A stretch of DNA of 64,000 bases from Artemisia argyi (GCA_030686995.1 CM060709.1:306857857-306921856), one strand, 5' to 3'; numbered from the stretch's first letter, positions 23,039-35,619 are shown. The notes: generated by a model from the sequence alone, not told the origin. Translations and numbers: made by a program.

Positions 23039-26000
23039 TGATGAGTGCTCAAACACTCATCATTTTTGGTCTAATATGAACTGCAAAACATACAAAAACA
23101 CTCAGTAATGCATCAAAATACTGAAAATATTTCATAATTGTGTTTTATATGTTTTAGATGCAAAATGAGCAAAAACAAATGAAAAACGCACAAAGTTTGC
23201 AAAATTGGCAGTTTCAGTCCCCCAACTTTCATAAAATTACAAATCTAGTCCCTGGATATTCAAAATATAGAAAATTATCACCAAAGGTCATTTTGAAATC
23301 ATAAAATGTCATATTTAGTCCTTTGGTGAAAAATTGAAAAGTTTTGGAAATTTACAGTTTAGTCCCTGGAGTTTCAGATTTTGGCAGAATTGATCCCTGG
23401 TGGGGTATTTTTGAGAGAAAAATCATTTTTGGTCCTTGTAAATTCAAATTGTTCAATATTGGTCCTTGGATAAAATATTTTCACAATTTGGCAATTTTAG
23501 TCCCCGAGGTTTGGAAATTTACAATTTCGGTCCTCGGGATTTCAAATTTTGGAAAATTGTAACTTGGGTCCTTATATTATTCACATGTGATGAAAATGAT
23601 CCATATGGTGATACTTTGGGATAATTACACAAACAACCCTTGAATTTTGGTTTATTACATAATTGGTCCTTGTGATTACATTTCATACAAACCAAACAAA
23701 CCCAAAACAAAACCTGATCAAACAAACACCCCAATCCAGTCCATACCCTCAGCCCACTACCCAAGCCCACTTCCCATTTTAAAATAAAAATGCCAGTTAC
23801 TGTTCACCCATCCCCAACCCCTCAAAACCCGCTTCCATGTTTTCTCCCCCTCCTCCAAAGTCCTCACCAACTACACCTTTTCATTTATATCTATCACCTA
23901 CACCCTCACCATCCCCCCTCCTCATTTATTATTACACCAAACACCACCAACTGCCAAACTAGCTTTTTCCCGCCAAAATGATTTTAAGGGCCAAGATTGC
24001 TCCAAGCTATCCTACGGCTCAGATGATGGTCGGAAAGTCAAGGAATGCCTCAGGGACTATAAAAGGAAAAGAAAACAGAAGAATAGACTAGTAGTTAGTG
24101 TAGTTTAGTTTTAGTATAATTTAGTTTTTATGTTTTAAATTAATTTCCAAATTCTGTTGTAATTTTAGCTAAACTCAACTGTGTTCAAGTTGTTTTGTAT
24201 AATTTTAATCTCATTTGAAGTTAATGTCATATCTTGTCATTTAAATTCCAAATTTGCATTTCTTTTAATTCCCAAAATTATTGTTAAATCATTAACAGTT
24301 GTTGATTAGTGTTTGTGTAAGCTCATCTAAGCTTAATCTTAAGCTTTTCAAAGTTTTTAAAGCCTTATAAACAAACTTGTTTCAAAATCTGAAAATAAAA
24401 GAAAAAATAATAATAATAAAGAAAAATAGTGCAAAAATAAAAAAGGGAGCAATAAGCTGAGGTCATAAGCTTGTAAAAGCTCAAACTTCCTCTGGATAAG
24501 CTCATTAAGCTGTCTTATAGCTTTGGTGAGCTTATCTCATCAGCTCAGAACCATTTCCACTTTCATTTTGCCCTTCAAGTAAGTTTATATTTTAGTTTTA
24601 TACATTTTCCTTTATTCTAGTTGATGTACTGTAGCTTGTAGCTTATTTGTATTTAGTATTGCTTATTAAAGTTGTTTAGATGTTTAGGAATAGCTTTTAT
24701 GTACTCTAGCTCAACATTACACATCACAACTCAAGTTGGTTTAAGTTAAAGGGGTGTTTGGCACAGGGGATTACCCTGTGCATTTAGGATGTCTAGTGGT
24801 TAAAACTTATGTAAACATGTCATATTAGTTTGGGTTAGTATAGCATAAGCTTTAAATCCTAGTTCTAACTGCCCAAAGTCAAAATCACAACCCTATACCC
24901 CTAACAGTCAACTGTTGGGTCAGTTGGGTTCAAAACCCACCCATTTTGATTAGGAAATTGTTTTTCAAGCTTAGTTCACTCTCTAAATACTTTATTACAA
25001 CATAATCAATCAGAAGATTAAGACCAAAGTTCATATTAGTCAAAGTATTAGGTTTTCAGAAAAAGTCAAAGGTGCACAAACTCAGATTTTTGCAAAAGTT
25101 CAAACAATTATTGTGATTTTTGTGAGTTGATTTGGAATGTGAAACTTGTTTCCATTGATAGCATACCACCTCTCCTTCACCATTCCATCTTGGGTAGATT
25201 TTTGTGATTTTATCCCTGGGCCCCACATTGCCCAAAAGACACTTGCAGGGGGCATAACTCCCCTGCATCAGCAGCACCCCCACCACCACCACCACTTGGT
25301 GGTGGTTTTCTGATCACCCAGTGGGTCCCACAGCCCCCACCTTGCACCATTCAACCCTCCCCATGGTAGGCTTTCATTATTGACCATTGGGTTGACCTCA
25401 ATAGCCCTGGGACCCACCTGAATTTAGCCACTAAATTTGTCCCATTTTCAGTTGTGAAACAAGTTCCAAGTGCTTATTTTATAGCTTATTTGCTTATTCA
25501 GTGAACTATTATTGCATTTTCTTGCTTAAACAAGTTCCCTCAACTTATTTGGATCAGTTTTACCCAGAGTGGGTCCCACTTGTGGTCATTTTAGCTTATT
25601 TTGCCATTTGGTCAAACAAAGTCAACTGTTGGACTTTTGGCTTTCATTTCAGCTTATTTTAAGTTTACAAAAATTTTGTTTTTACAAAAAGTGTTTGTTT
25701 TTAAGTATTTAATAGGTTTGTAAAAGAAAAATCAAGAAAAACAAATTTAAAATTAAGTGATAGTTTCTATTTAATGTAATTTAATTTTAATTTTCATTTT
25801 CAAATTTTTATTAAGTACTTAGCTTTTTTATATTTTTATTAAATTCCTCATATATTAAAGTAGCTATAATAATTTTTTCAGATTTTTATCTTTTCATTTA
25901 GTATTTATTAGAATTAACTTTAGTTTTATTAATTATTAATTAATATTAAGTTTAAAATAGCATAACTAGTTTTTATTAAGCAAAATCAAGTTTTTATATT

Positions 26001-26738
26001 TTTTATAGCTTTTATATGTTATAAAGTAATTTTATAAATTTTATTAGAATTTTTACTGTTCATTTAGTAATTTTCTTAATTTAAAATAGTTAATTAGATA
26101 ATTTGTAATTAATTAGTAATTAATTAATAGAAAAATCACAAAAAGACAAAAACACTTATTTTTATTTTTAAAACTTATTTTTAGTTATTTTATAATTTTA
26201 GAAATTTTATTTTAATTTTTCTAGTATTTAATCAGTATTAAATTATATTTAAGTGTTTTAAATATTAATAATTAGTAATAATTAGTAATTAATTAATAAT
26301 AAATAATTAATTAGGGTTAAAATTAATTTTAATTTTCTAAAAATTTTCTTTTACCTTTTAGTTTGTAAAAAAGTCATTTTCACCCCCTGGGTGTTTTCAG
26401 ATTTCAGTTTTCATTTTTAATTTCGTACGTTTACGTTTTATTTAAACGTTACGTACGCGTTTTTAGGTTTGAATCGTTTCTGGTTTTTCTTAGCTTCCCG
26501 TCTTATTCACATAGCTTGTTTAAGCTATTTCATTGTAGATTCCTTAGTTCAAATCAATCTCAAACCCTTTTTCCATCCAGATTCACCCGATCACGAAACC
26601 GTTTCAATTACCATTCACACCTCGTCGGGACATAACGACCCGGGGAAACACTATATTCCGCGGAGCATTGACTCTAGGCTGTTTGACTTTGCTGACCATT
26701 ATTTGGTCAATATAAGTTAGGTGGTTTGGCATCAATCA
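23039..26738 (+). repeat. E4 LTR 1
   Basis: 3700 bp. The first 600 bp hold about ten degenerate copies of a 40-50 bp unit with TTTAGTCCCTGG/GGTCCTTGG. TATA box CTATAAAAGG at 24058-24067. The 3' third is very AT-rich with TTAATTAATTA runs (25700-26330), followed by an imperfect inverted repeat CGTACGTTTACGTTT/AAACGTTACGTACG at 26424-26457. Confidence 0.95.
24058..24067 (+). promoter_or_regulatory. TATA box of E4 LTR
   Basis: CTATAAAAGG in LTR 1, repeated at 30743-30752 and 37445-37454 in LTRs 2 and 3. It is the only good TATA match in a GC-neutral part of the LTR and puts U3 at about 1.0 kb and R plus U5 at about 2.6 kb. Confidence 0.55.
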
Positions 26739-26743
26739 ATTTT

Positions 26744-26761
26744 TGGCGCCGCTGCCGGGGA
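26744..26761 (+). promoter_or_regulatory. E4 primer-binding site, copy 1
   Basis: TGGCGCCGCTGCCGGGGA, one mismatch from the complement of plant tRNA-Asp (TGGCGCCGTTGCCGGGGA), five bases after the LTR end. A second copy lies at 33430-33447. Confidence 0.9.
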
Positions 26762-27037
26762 GGTTGTGTGCGTATCTAAACGGTTTTTCTGATTAGTGTC
26801 TTTGGAATTCGTTCCATTGTACATTTATCCATCCTTTGTTCATATTTTCCTATTTTCAAAGCAAAACCGTTCATGAAAACTTTTTAAATCAAGTTTTCAA
26901 CGAACACAAAAAACCCAAAAAGATTTTCTTTATCCTTTGTACAAAATGTTTACCCAAAAACCCAAAAATACTCACCTTTACCCTCTTACGCCTTTGATTC
27001 TCATTTCCTCACCCTCTATACACATTTGATTCTGTCT

Positions 27038-28933
27038 ATGTCTCATCCACACTTTCTGGTTTGCCAGTGGTGTGGTAGTTCTCATAATGGTGGTAATTGC
27101 CCCGGTTGTGGCATGGTAGAGTCAGGAAACGGGTTTGTCTATAACCAAGATCCCTATTCTTACCATGACACCACTGATTCATTCCACCAGCTACCACACC
27201 ATCAGTCTCAACAGTTTTATTGTTGTGAGTACTGTGGTGGTTCGCACTACAGTTCTGATTGTCAATCAGGAAGCACGCTTGTCTATGAGCAGTTTCCTGA
27301 TAACAATTATGACACAAGCACATACGACTCACAGCCACATCAGTTTTACTGTTGTGAGTATTGTGGAGGTCCACACACTAGCTCTGATTGTCAAACAGGG
27401 AATCCGTTTCCTTGTAACAATTACGACTATTCGTTTTCAGACCCACTTCCACAGTACCAAATAACCCAAGCAACTCCTCTTGTTACTGAGCAAGACATTT
27501 TACTAGAGGTTCTTGAGATATTGAAAGATCTTAAGGAGGAGTTGGCTACTTCATCGTTTCAAAGCTCTCGTGAGAAATCTATGGCAGAATTACTTGCTGA
27601 AGAACGAGAGGCCAGAAACGAAAAGAGCATGGAAGAATTACTTGCTGAGCAAAGAGCGGCTAAAACACGTGCCATATTTCGCAATGCTGCTCTTCTTGAC
27701 GATGATGATGATGATGTTACCCTTGATTTTTCTCAATTCTGTACGGGGTCATCAAGTTCATCTGTTGTGATTCCTTCCTCGGAAAATCAGGGAGAAAAGA
27801 CTATGTTAGAATTACTAGCAGAAGAACAAATGAAATTTATAAAACCCCTGTCTGCTAGTCCTTTTCAACTCCCTCGGTCTATTATCACACCCGAAGTTCA
27901 CACTCACCCTCCGATCATGGGGGATGAGCATCTTAGCACTGTTCCTGATAAGGAATCGGACGAATTAATAAAGTCTAGTGTTGAGATCCTTGTCCCAATC
28001 CCAGGAGAGTCACAGGGAACTTTGGATGATATGTGTGATATTCCTTCCCCTATTGAGTGTCCTAAAGATCAATTTGAGACTTTCTCAGATTATAGCGATG
28101 ATTGTATATCTTATGGAGACATCGAGTATGTTGAGGCATCAGTTCCACAAACTGATGCTGATCATCTTCTTGAGGAGTTCGCTGATGAACTTGCTCACAT
28201 CGATCCACTTTCATTGGAAAGTAATGATGGTCTCCTCGATTTCCAAGCCGATCTGGGAGAAATTGAAAGTCTCCTATATCATGATCCGTCACTCACTTCT
28301 GATCCCAGCAGTCCAACAGAGAATAATATTCACTTTGTTCCCGAAACATTCAATACTACTCTCACCAATCCTCTATTTGAATTCAAATCTGAATTCACTT
28401 TGATTTCTGATAATCCACTCTTTGATATTCAGAATGAGGATTGTGATGAGTCCACAATGGAACATGAGTTCACAAATTCACATCTTGTGAATAATTCTCT
28501 TTATGAGGAGTTCTCCGGTGAACTCGCTCATCATGTCATGACTCCTCCGGAGTTTGATAGCCCGGGGGGAGATGCTCTCAATTATGAGAATTTGCAAATT
28601 CCCACCCACCCTCCCGGGTTATTTACGAGCTTACCCTTTGAAATCCAAACTCAGGCTATTGAGCCTCCTCTCGAGGAAGAAGATCAAATCATGCTTTTTA
28701 TCATGATTTTCTTCCTTTTCTTCACCTATAAGGTGACTTCTTCCCTTCTTCACTCCTTCGGGAGTGAGGACACTATATTTGATCCCGGCATTTTCATGTA
28801 TCATTATCTTGAGCCGGATACTTATCTCATCGGTGTGGAACTTTCACGTGCTTCAAATGTTTGTCCAAACATCTTGAATGAAAGTCCGATTGAGATTGTT
28901 TCTTCCACATCATGCTTCCCCAAGGACAAATGA
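27038..28933 (+). CDS. E4 gag-like ORF, copy 1 (631 aa)
   Basis: An intact ORF starting at the ATG in MSHPHFLVCQWCG. The N-terminus has three short Cys/His knuckles: CQWCGSSHNGGNC, CEYCGGSHYSSDC and CEYCGGPHTSSDC, all C-x2-C-x3-H-x4-C, one residue shorter than the classic gag knuckle. Residues about 185-275 carry three EKSMAELLAEE-type repeats and an Asp run. The rest is acidic, with GDEHLSTVPDKESDELIKSS and LLEEFADELAHIDPLSLE, which I recognise from Asteraceae Tat-type retrotransposon ORFs. Near residue 552 is a hydrophobic segment MLFIMIFFLFFTYKV that could span a membrane. The ORF lies about 300 bp after the primer site and is the element's only gene. Confidence 0.8.
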   Translation: MSHPHFLVCQWCGSSHNGGNCPGCGMVESGNGFVYNQDPYSYHDTTDSFHQLPHHQSQQFYCCEYCGGSHYSSDCQSGSTLVYEQFPDNNYDTSTYDSQPHQFYCCEYCGGPHTSSDCQTGNPFPCNNYDYSFSDPLPQYQITQATPLVTEQDILLEVLEILKDLKEELATSSFQSSREKSMAELLAEEREARNEKSMEELLAEQRAAKTRAIFRNAALLDDDDDDVTLDFSQFCTGSSSSSVVIPSSENQGEKTMLELLAEEQMKFIKPLSASPFQLPRSIITPEVHTHPPIMGDEHLSTVPDKESDELIKSSVEILVPIPGESQGTLDDMCDIPSPIECPKDQFETFSDYSDDCISYGDIEYVEASVPQTDADHLLEEFADELAHIDPLSLESNDGLLDFQADLGEIESLLYHDPSLTSDPSSPTENNIHFVPETFNTTLTNPLFEFKSEFTLISDNPLFDIQNEDCDESTMEHEFTNSHLVNNSLYEEFSGELAHHVMTPPEFDSPGGDALNYENLQIPTHPPGLFTSLPFEIQTQAIEPPLEEEDQIMLFIMIFFLFFTYKVTSSLLHSFGSEDTIFDPGIFMYHYLEPDTYLIGVELSRASNVCPNILNESPIEIVSSTSCFPKDK

Positions 28934-29724
28934 ATTCGGGGTCGAGTCAAGCTAGCGACTCGGTAAACAAAAACAGAGCATGCTTATAGGGTTTTCACCC
29001 TAAGTGTGGGGGCGTCCCCCATGCTATGATTACAGAAGTGAAAATACAAAATGGTGTTTTCCACGCTTAGCTTGTAATGTTGCCCTTTTACGTTCAAAAT
29101 GTCGGCATAATAGCCGGGATTTTGAATATTGAGGACAATATTCATGCTAAGTGTTGGGGGGTATTCGCTATTCTAGCGAATTTTATCACATTTTACTATA
29201 TAATACCCCCGTTTTTGCCAAAATTTCAAAAATTTTCAAAAAATTTTCACTGGTGCTTCAAAATTTTTGTGGTAATCAGTCTGCCTTGTCTAACCGACAA
29301 AAGGGATTGGCTAGTCCAGGAGCAAACGGCTCTTGGTAAAGACATATCAAATCCGTTGACGGCTGGCAATTTGCCCAAAATTGTATGGTTCCTCAACTCC
29401 CCGAAAACAAATGAGTTGGCTAGCCCGCAAGATTATGGCTTGTGGTAAAGGCCGTGGAAAATCCATAATTGGTAATCAGCTCACCAAGATGTTGACGTTG
29501 TCCATCAAGATGCTGGCTAGTCCAGGAGCAAACGGCTCTTGGTAAAGACTTAACAAATCCGTTGAAAGCTGGTGGTTTGCTCAAAATCACACGGTTATCA
29601 GGTGTGCCACAGTTCTTACACCTGGCTACTCCAGAAGTGATGGCTTTTGGTAAAGAGTTTTTCAAATCCATCAAGTTTTCAAAACAGTATTGCTAGGGAC
29701 TAGCAATAGTTTAGTGTGGGGGAT
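28934..29724 (+). other. E4 3' untranslated region with repeat modules, copy 1
   Basis: Non-coding. Purine-tract-like AAGTGTGGGGG occurs near 29007, a variant at 29150-29161, and the working one at 29714-29724 (AGTGTGGGGGAT) touching the LTR. Between 29300 and 29690 a module of roughly 100 bp (GGCTAGTCCAGGAGC, GGCTCTTGGTAAAG, CAAATCCGTTGA) is repeated about four times with decay. Confidence 0.75.
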
Positions 29725-32700
29725 TGATGAGTGCTCAAACACTCATCATTTTTGGTCTAATATGAACTGCAAAACATACAAAAACACTCAGTAATGCATC
29801 AAAATACTGAAAATATTTCATAATTGTGTTTTATATGTTTTAGATGCAAAATGAGCAAAAACAAATGAAAAACGCACAAAGTTTGCAAAATTGGCAGTTT
29901 CAGTCCCCCAACTTTCATAAAATTACAAATCTAGTCCCTGGATATTCAAAATATAGAAAATTATCACCAAAGGTCATTTTGAAATCATAAGATGTCATAT
30001 TTAGTCCTTTGGTGAAAAATTGGAAAGTTTTGGAAATTTACAGTTTAGTCCCTGGAGTTTCAGATTTTGGCAGAATTGATCCCTGGTGGGGTATTTTTGA
30101 GAGAAAAATCATTTTTGGTCCTTGTAAATTCAAATTGTTCAATATTGGTCCTTGGATAAAATATTTTCACAATTTGGCAATTTTAGTCCCCGAGGTTTGG
30201 AAATTTACAATTTCAGTCCTCGGGATTTCAAATTTTGGAAAATTGTAACTTGGGTCCTTATATTATTCACATGTGATGAAAATGATCCATATGGTGATAC
30301 TTTGGGATAATTACACAAACAGCCCTTGAATTTTGGTTTATTACATAATTGGTCCTTGTGATTACATTTCATACAAACCAAACAAACCCAAAACAAAACC
30401 TGATCAAACAAACACCCAAATCCAGTCCATACCCTCAGCCCACTACCCAAGCCCACTTCCCATTTTAAAATAAAAACGCCAGTTACTGTTCACCCATCCC
30501 CAACCCCTCAAAACCCGCTTCCATGTTTTCTCCCCCTCCTCCAAAGTCCTCACCAACCACACCTTTTCATTTATATCTATCACCTACACCCTCACCATCC
30601 CCCCTCCTCATTTATTATTACACCAAACACCACCAACTGCCAAACTAGCTTTTTCCCGCCAAAATGATTTTAAGGGCCAAGATTGCTCCAAGCTATCCTA
30701 CGGCTCAGATGATGGTGGGAAAGTCAAGGAATGCCTCAGGGACTATAAAAGGAAAAGAAAACAGAAGAATAGACTAGTAGTTAGTGTAGTTTAGTTTTAG
30801 TATAATTTAGTTTTTATGTTTTAAATTAATTTCCAAATTCTGTTGTAATTTTAGCTAAACTCAACTGTGTTCAAGTTGTTTTGTATAATTTTAATCTCAT
30901 TTGAAGTTAATGTCATATCTTGTCATTTAAATTCCAAATTTGCATTTCTTTTAATTCCCAAAATTATTGTTAAATCATTAACAGTTGTTGATTAGTGTTT
31001 GTGTAAGCTCATCTAAGCTTAATCTTAAGCTTTTCAAAGTTTTTAAAGCCTTATAAACAAACTTGTTTCAAAATCTGAAAATAAAAGAAAAAATAATAAT
31101 AATAAAGAAAAATAGTGCAAAAATAAAAAAGGGAGCAATAAGCTGAGGTCATAAGCTTGTAAAAGCTCAAACTTCCTCTGGATAAGCTCATTAAGCTGTC
31201 TTATAGCTTTGGTGAGCTTATCTCATCAGCTCAGAACCATTTCCACTTTCATTTTGCCCTTCAAGTAAGTTTATATTTTAGTTTTATACATTTTCCTTTA
31301 TTCTAGTTGATGTACTGTAGCTTGTAGCTTATTTGTATTTAGTATTGCTTATTAAAGTTGTTTAGATGTTTAGGAATAGCTTTTATGTACTCTAGCTCAA
31401 CATTACACATCACAACTCAAGTTGGTTTAAGTTAAAGAGGTGTTTGGCACAGGGGATTACCCTGTGCATTTAGGATGTCTAGTGGTTAAAACTTATGTAA
31501 ACATGTCATATTAGGTTGTGTTAGTATAGCATAAGCTTTAAATCCTAGTTCTAACTGCCCAAAGTCAAAATCACAACCCTATACCCCTAACAGTCAACTG
31601 TTGGGTCAGTTGGGTTCAAAACCCACCCATTTTGATTAGGAAATTGTTTTTCAAGCTTAGTTCACTCTCTAAATACTTTATTACAACATAATCAATCAGA
31701 AGATTAAGACCAAAGTTCATATTAGTCAAAGTATTAGGTTTTCAGAAAAAGTCAAAGGTGCACAAACTCAGATTTTTGCAAAAGTTCAAACAATTATTGT
31801 GATTTTTGTGAGTTGATTTGGAATGTGAAACTTGTTTCCATTGATAGCATACCACCTCTCCTTCACCATTCCATCTTGGGTAGATTTTTGTGATTTTATC
31901 CCTGGGCCCCACATTGCCCAAAAGACACTTGCAGGGGGCATAACTCCCCTGCATCAGCAGCACCCCCACCACCACCACCACTTGGTGGTGGTTTTCTGAT
32001 CACCCAGTGGGTCCCACAGCCCCCACCTTGCACCATTTAACCCTCCCCATGGTAGGCTTTCATTATTGACCATTGGGTTGACCTCAATAGCCCTGGGACC
32101 CACCTGAATTTAGCCACTAAATTTGTCCCATTTTCAGTTGTGAAACAAGTTCCAAGTGCTTATTTTATAGCTTATTTGCTTATTCAGTGAACTATTATTG
32201 CATTTTCTTGCTTAAACAAGTTCCCTCAACTTATTTGGATCAGTTTTACCCAGAGTGGGTCCCACTTGTGGTCATTTTAGCTTATTTTGCCATTTGGTCA
32301 AACAAAGTCAACTGTTGGACTTTTGGCTTTCATTTCAGCTTATTTTAAGTTTACAAAAATTTTGTTTTTACAAAAAGTGTTTGTTTTTAAGTATTTAATA
32401 GGTTTGTAAAAGAAAAATCAAGAAAAACAAATTTAAAATTAAGTGATAGTTTCTATTTAATGTAATTTAATTTTAATTTTCATTTTCAAATTTTTATTAA
32501 GTACTTAGCTTTTTTATATTTTTATTAAATTCCTCATATATTAAAGTAGCTATAATAATTTTTTCAGATTTTTATCTTTTCATTTAGTATTTATTAGAAT
32601 TAACTTTAGTTTTATTAATTATTAATTAATATTAAGTTTAAAATAGCATAACTAGTTTTTATTAAGCAAAATCAAGTTTTTATATTTTTTATAGCTTTTA

Positions 32701-33424
32701 TATGTTATAAAGTAATTTTATAAATTTTATTAGAATTTTTACTGTTCATTTAGTAATTTTCTTAATTTAAAATAGTTAATTAGATAATTTGTAATTAATT
32801 AGTAATTAATTAATAGAAAAATCACAAAAAGACAAAAACACTTATTTTTATTTTTAAAACTTATTTTTAGTTATTTTATAATTTTAGAAATTTTATTTTA
32901 ATTTTTCTAGTATTTAATCAGTATTAAATTATATTTAAGTGTTTTAAATATTAATAATTAGTAATAATTAGTAATTAATTAATAATAAATAATTAATTAG
33001 GGTTAAAATTAATTTTAATTTTCTAAAAATTTTCTTTTACCTTTTAGTTTGTAAAAAAGTCATTTTCACCCCCTGGGTGTTTTCAAATTTCAGTTTTCAT
33101 TTTTAATTTCGTACGTTTACGTTTTATTTAAACGTTACGTACGCGTTTTTAGGTTTGAATCGTTTCTGGTTTTTCTTAGCTTCCCGTCTTATTCACATAG
33201 CTTGTTTAAGCTATTTCATTGTAGATTCCTTAGTTCAAATCAATCTCAAACCCTTTTTCCATCCAGATTCACCCGATCACGAAACCGTTTCAATTACCAT
33301 TCACACCTCGTCGGGACATAACGACCCGGGGAAACACTATATTCCGCGGAGCATTGACTCTAGGCTGTTTGACTTTGCTGACCATTATTTGGTCAATATA
33401 AGTTAGGTGGTTTGGCATCAATCA
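29725..33424 (+). repeat. E4 LTR 2 (middle, mosaic)
   Basis: 3700 bp, serving as 3' LTR of the first unit and 5' LTR of the second. By eye its first half follows LTR 3 and its second half follows LTR 1 at diagnostic sites, with the switch between about 31521 and 31563. It has only about three private changes. Confidence 0.9.
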
Positions 33425-33723
33425 ATTTTTGGCGCCGCTGCCGGGGAGGTTGTGTGCGTATCTAAACGGTTTTTCTGATTAGTGTCTTTGGAATTCGTTC
33501 CATTGTACATTTATCCATCCTTTGTTCATATTTTCCTATTTTCAAAGCAAAACCGTTCACGAAAACTTTTTAAATCAAGTTTTCAACGAACACAAAAAAC
33601 CCAAAAAGATTTTCTTTATCCTTTGTACAAAATGTTTACCCAAAAACCCAAAAATACTCACCTTTACCCTCTTACGCCTTTGATTCTCATTTCCTCACCC
33701 TCTATACACATTTGATTCTGTCT

Positions 33724-35619
33724 ATGTCTCATCCACACTTTCTGGTTTGCCAGTGGTGTGGTAGTTCTCATAATGGTGGTAATTGCCCCGGTTGTGGCAT
33801 GGTAGAGTCAGGAAACGGGTCTGTCTATAACCAAGATCCCTATTCTTACCATGACACCACTGATTCATTCCACCAGCTACCACACCATCAGTCTCAGCAG
33901 TTTTATTGTTGTGAGTACTGTGGTGGTTCGCACTACAGTTCTGATTGTCAATCAGGAAGCACGCTTGTCTATGAGCAGTTTCCTGATAACAATTATGACA
34001 CAAGCACATACGACTCACAGCCACATCAGTTTTACTGTTGTGAGTATTGTGGAGGTCCACACACTAGCTCTGATTGTCAAACAGGGAATCCGTTTCCTTG
34101 TAACAATTACGACTATTCGTTTTCAGACCCACTTCCACAGTACCAAATAACCCAAGCAACTCCTCTTGTTACTGAGCAAGACATTTTACTAGAGGTTCTT
34201 GAGATATTGAAAGATCTTAAGGAGGAGTTGGCTACTTCATCGTTTCAAAGCTCTCGTGAGAAATCTATGGCAGAATTACTTGCTGAAGAACGAGAGGCCA
34301 GAAACGAAAAGAGCATGGAAGAATTACTTGCTGAGCAAAGAGCGGCTAAAACACGTGCCATATTTCGCAATGCTGCTCTTCTTGACGATGATGATGATGA
34401 TGTTACCCTTGATTTTTCTCAATTCTGTACGGGGTCATCAAGTTCATCTGTTGTGATTCCTTCCTCGGAAAATCAGGGAGAAAAGACTATGTTAGAATTA
34501 CTAGCAGAAGAACAAATGAAATTTATAAAACCCCTGTCTGCTAGTCCTTTTCAACTCCCTCGGTCTATTATCACACCCGAAGTTCACACTCACCCTCCGA
34601 TCATGGGGGATGAGCATCTTAGCACTGTTCCTGATAAGGAATCGGACGAATTAATAAAGTCTAGTGTTGAGATCCTTGTCCCAATCCCAGGAGAGTCACA
34701 GGGAACTTTGGATGATATGTGTTATATTCCTTCCCCTATTGAGTGTCCTAAAGATCAATTTGAGACTTTCTCAGATTATAGCGATGATTGTATATCTTAT
34801 GGAGACATCGAGTATGTTGAGGCATCAGTTCCACAAACTGATGCTGATCATCTTCTTGAGGAGTTCGCTGATGAACTTGCTCACATCGATCCACTTTCAT
34901 TGGAAAGTAATGATGGTCTCCTCGATTTCCAAGCCGATCTGGGAGAAATTGAAAGTCTCCTATATCATGATCCGTCACTCACTTCTGATCCCAGCAGTCC
35001 AACAGAGAATAATATTTACTTTGTTCCCGAAACATTCAATACTACTCTCACCAATCCTCTATTTGAATTCAAATCTGAATTCACTTTGATTTCTGATAAT
35101 CCACTCTTTGATATTCAGAATGAGGATTGTGATGAGTCCACAATGGAACATGAGTTCACAAATTCACATCTTGTGAATAATTCTCTTCATGAGGAGTTCT
35201 CCGGTGAACTCGCTCATCATGTCATGACTCCTCCGGAGTTTGATAGCCCGGGGGGAGATGCTCTCAATTATGAGAATTTGCAAATTCCCACCCACCCTCC
35301 CGGGTTATTTACGAGCTTACCCTTTGAAATCCAAACTCAGGCTATTGAGCCTCCTCTCGAGGAAGAAGATCAAATCATGCTTTTTATCATGATTTTCTTC
35401 CTTTTCTTCACCTATAAGGTGACTTCTTCCCTTCTTCACTCCTTCGGGAGTGAGGACACTATATTTGATCCCGGCATTTTCATGTATCATTATCTTGAGC
35501 CGGATACTTATCTCATCGGTGTGGAACTTTCACGTGCTTCAAATGTTTGTCCAAACATCTTGAATGAAAGTCCGATTGAGATTGTTTCTTCCACATCATG
35601 CTTCCCCAAGGACAAATGA
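33724..35619 (+). CDS. E4 gag-like ORF, copy 2 (631 aa)
   Basis: Same length and domain layout as copy 1 (three Cys/His knuckles, ELLAEE repeats, acidic body, hydrophobic segment near residue 552). Differences seen by eye are few: Phe to Ser in SGNGxVYN, Asp to Tyr in MCxIPSP, His to Tyr in ENNIxFVP, and Tyr to His in NNSLxEEF. Both frames are intact, so neither copy shows decay since duplication. Confidence 0.8.
   Translation: MSHPHFLVCQWCGSSHNGGNCPGCGMVESGNGSVYNQDPYSYHDTTDSFHQLPHHQSQQFYCCEYCGGSHYSSDCQSGSTLVYEQFPDNNYDTSTYDSQPHQFYCCEYCGGPHTSSDCQTGNPFPCNNYDYSFSDPLPQYQITQATPLVTEQDILLEVLEILKDLKEELATSSFQSSREKSMAELLAEEREARNEKSMEELLAEQRAAKTRAIFRNAALLDDDDDDVTLDFSQFCTGSSSSSVVIPSSENQGEKTMLELLAEEQMKFIKPLSASPFQLPRSIITPEVHTHPPIMGDEHLSTVPDKESDELIKSSVEILVPIPGESQGTLDDMCYIPSPIECPKDQFETFSDYSDDCISYGDIEYVEASVPQTDADHLLEEFADELAHIDPLSLESNDGLLDFQADLGEIESLLYHDPSLTSDPSSPTENNIYFVPETFNTTLTNPLFEFKSEFTLISDNPLFDIQNEDCDESTMEHEFTNSHLVNNSLHEEFSGELAHHVMTPPEFDSPGGDALNYENLQIPTHPPGLFTSLPFEIQTQAIEPPLEEEDQIMLFIMIFFLFFTYKVTSSLLHSFGSEDTIFDPGIFMYHYLEPDTYLIGVELSRASNVCPNILNESPIEIVSSTSCFPKDK

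Noticed and set aside
27036..27374. Minus-strand frame opposite the Tat ORF (and its copy at 33722-34060)
   Set aside because: Antisense shadow of the knuckle region; duplicated only because the element is.
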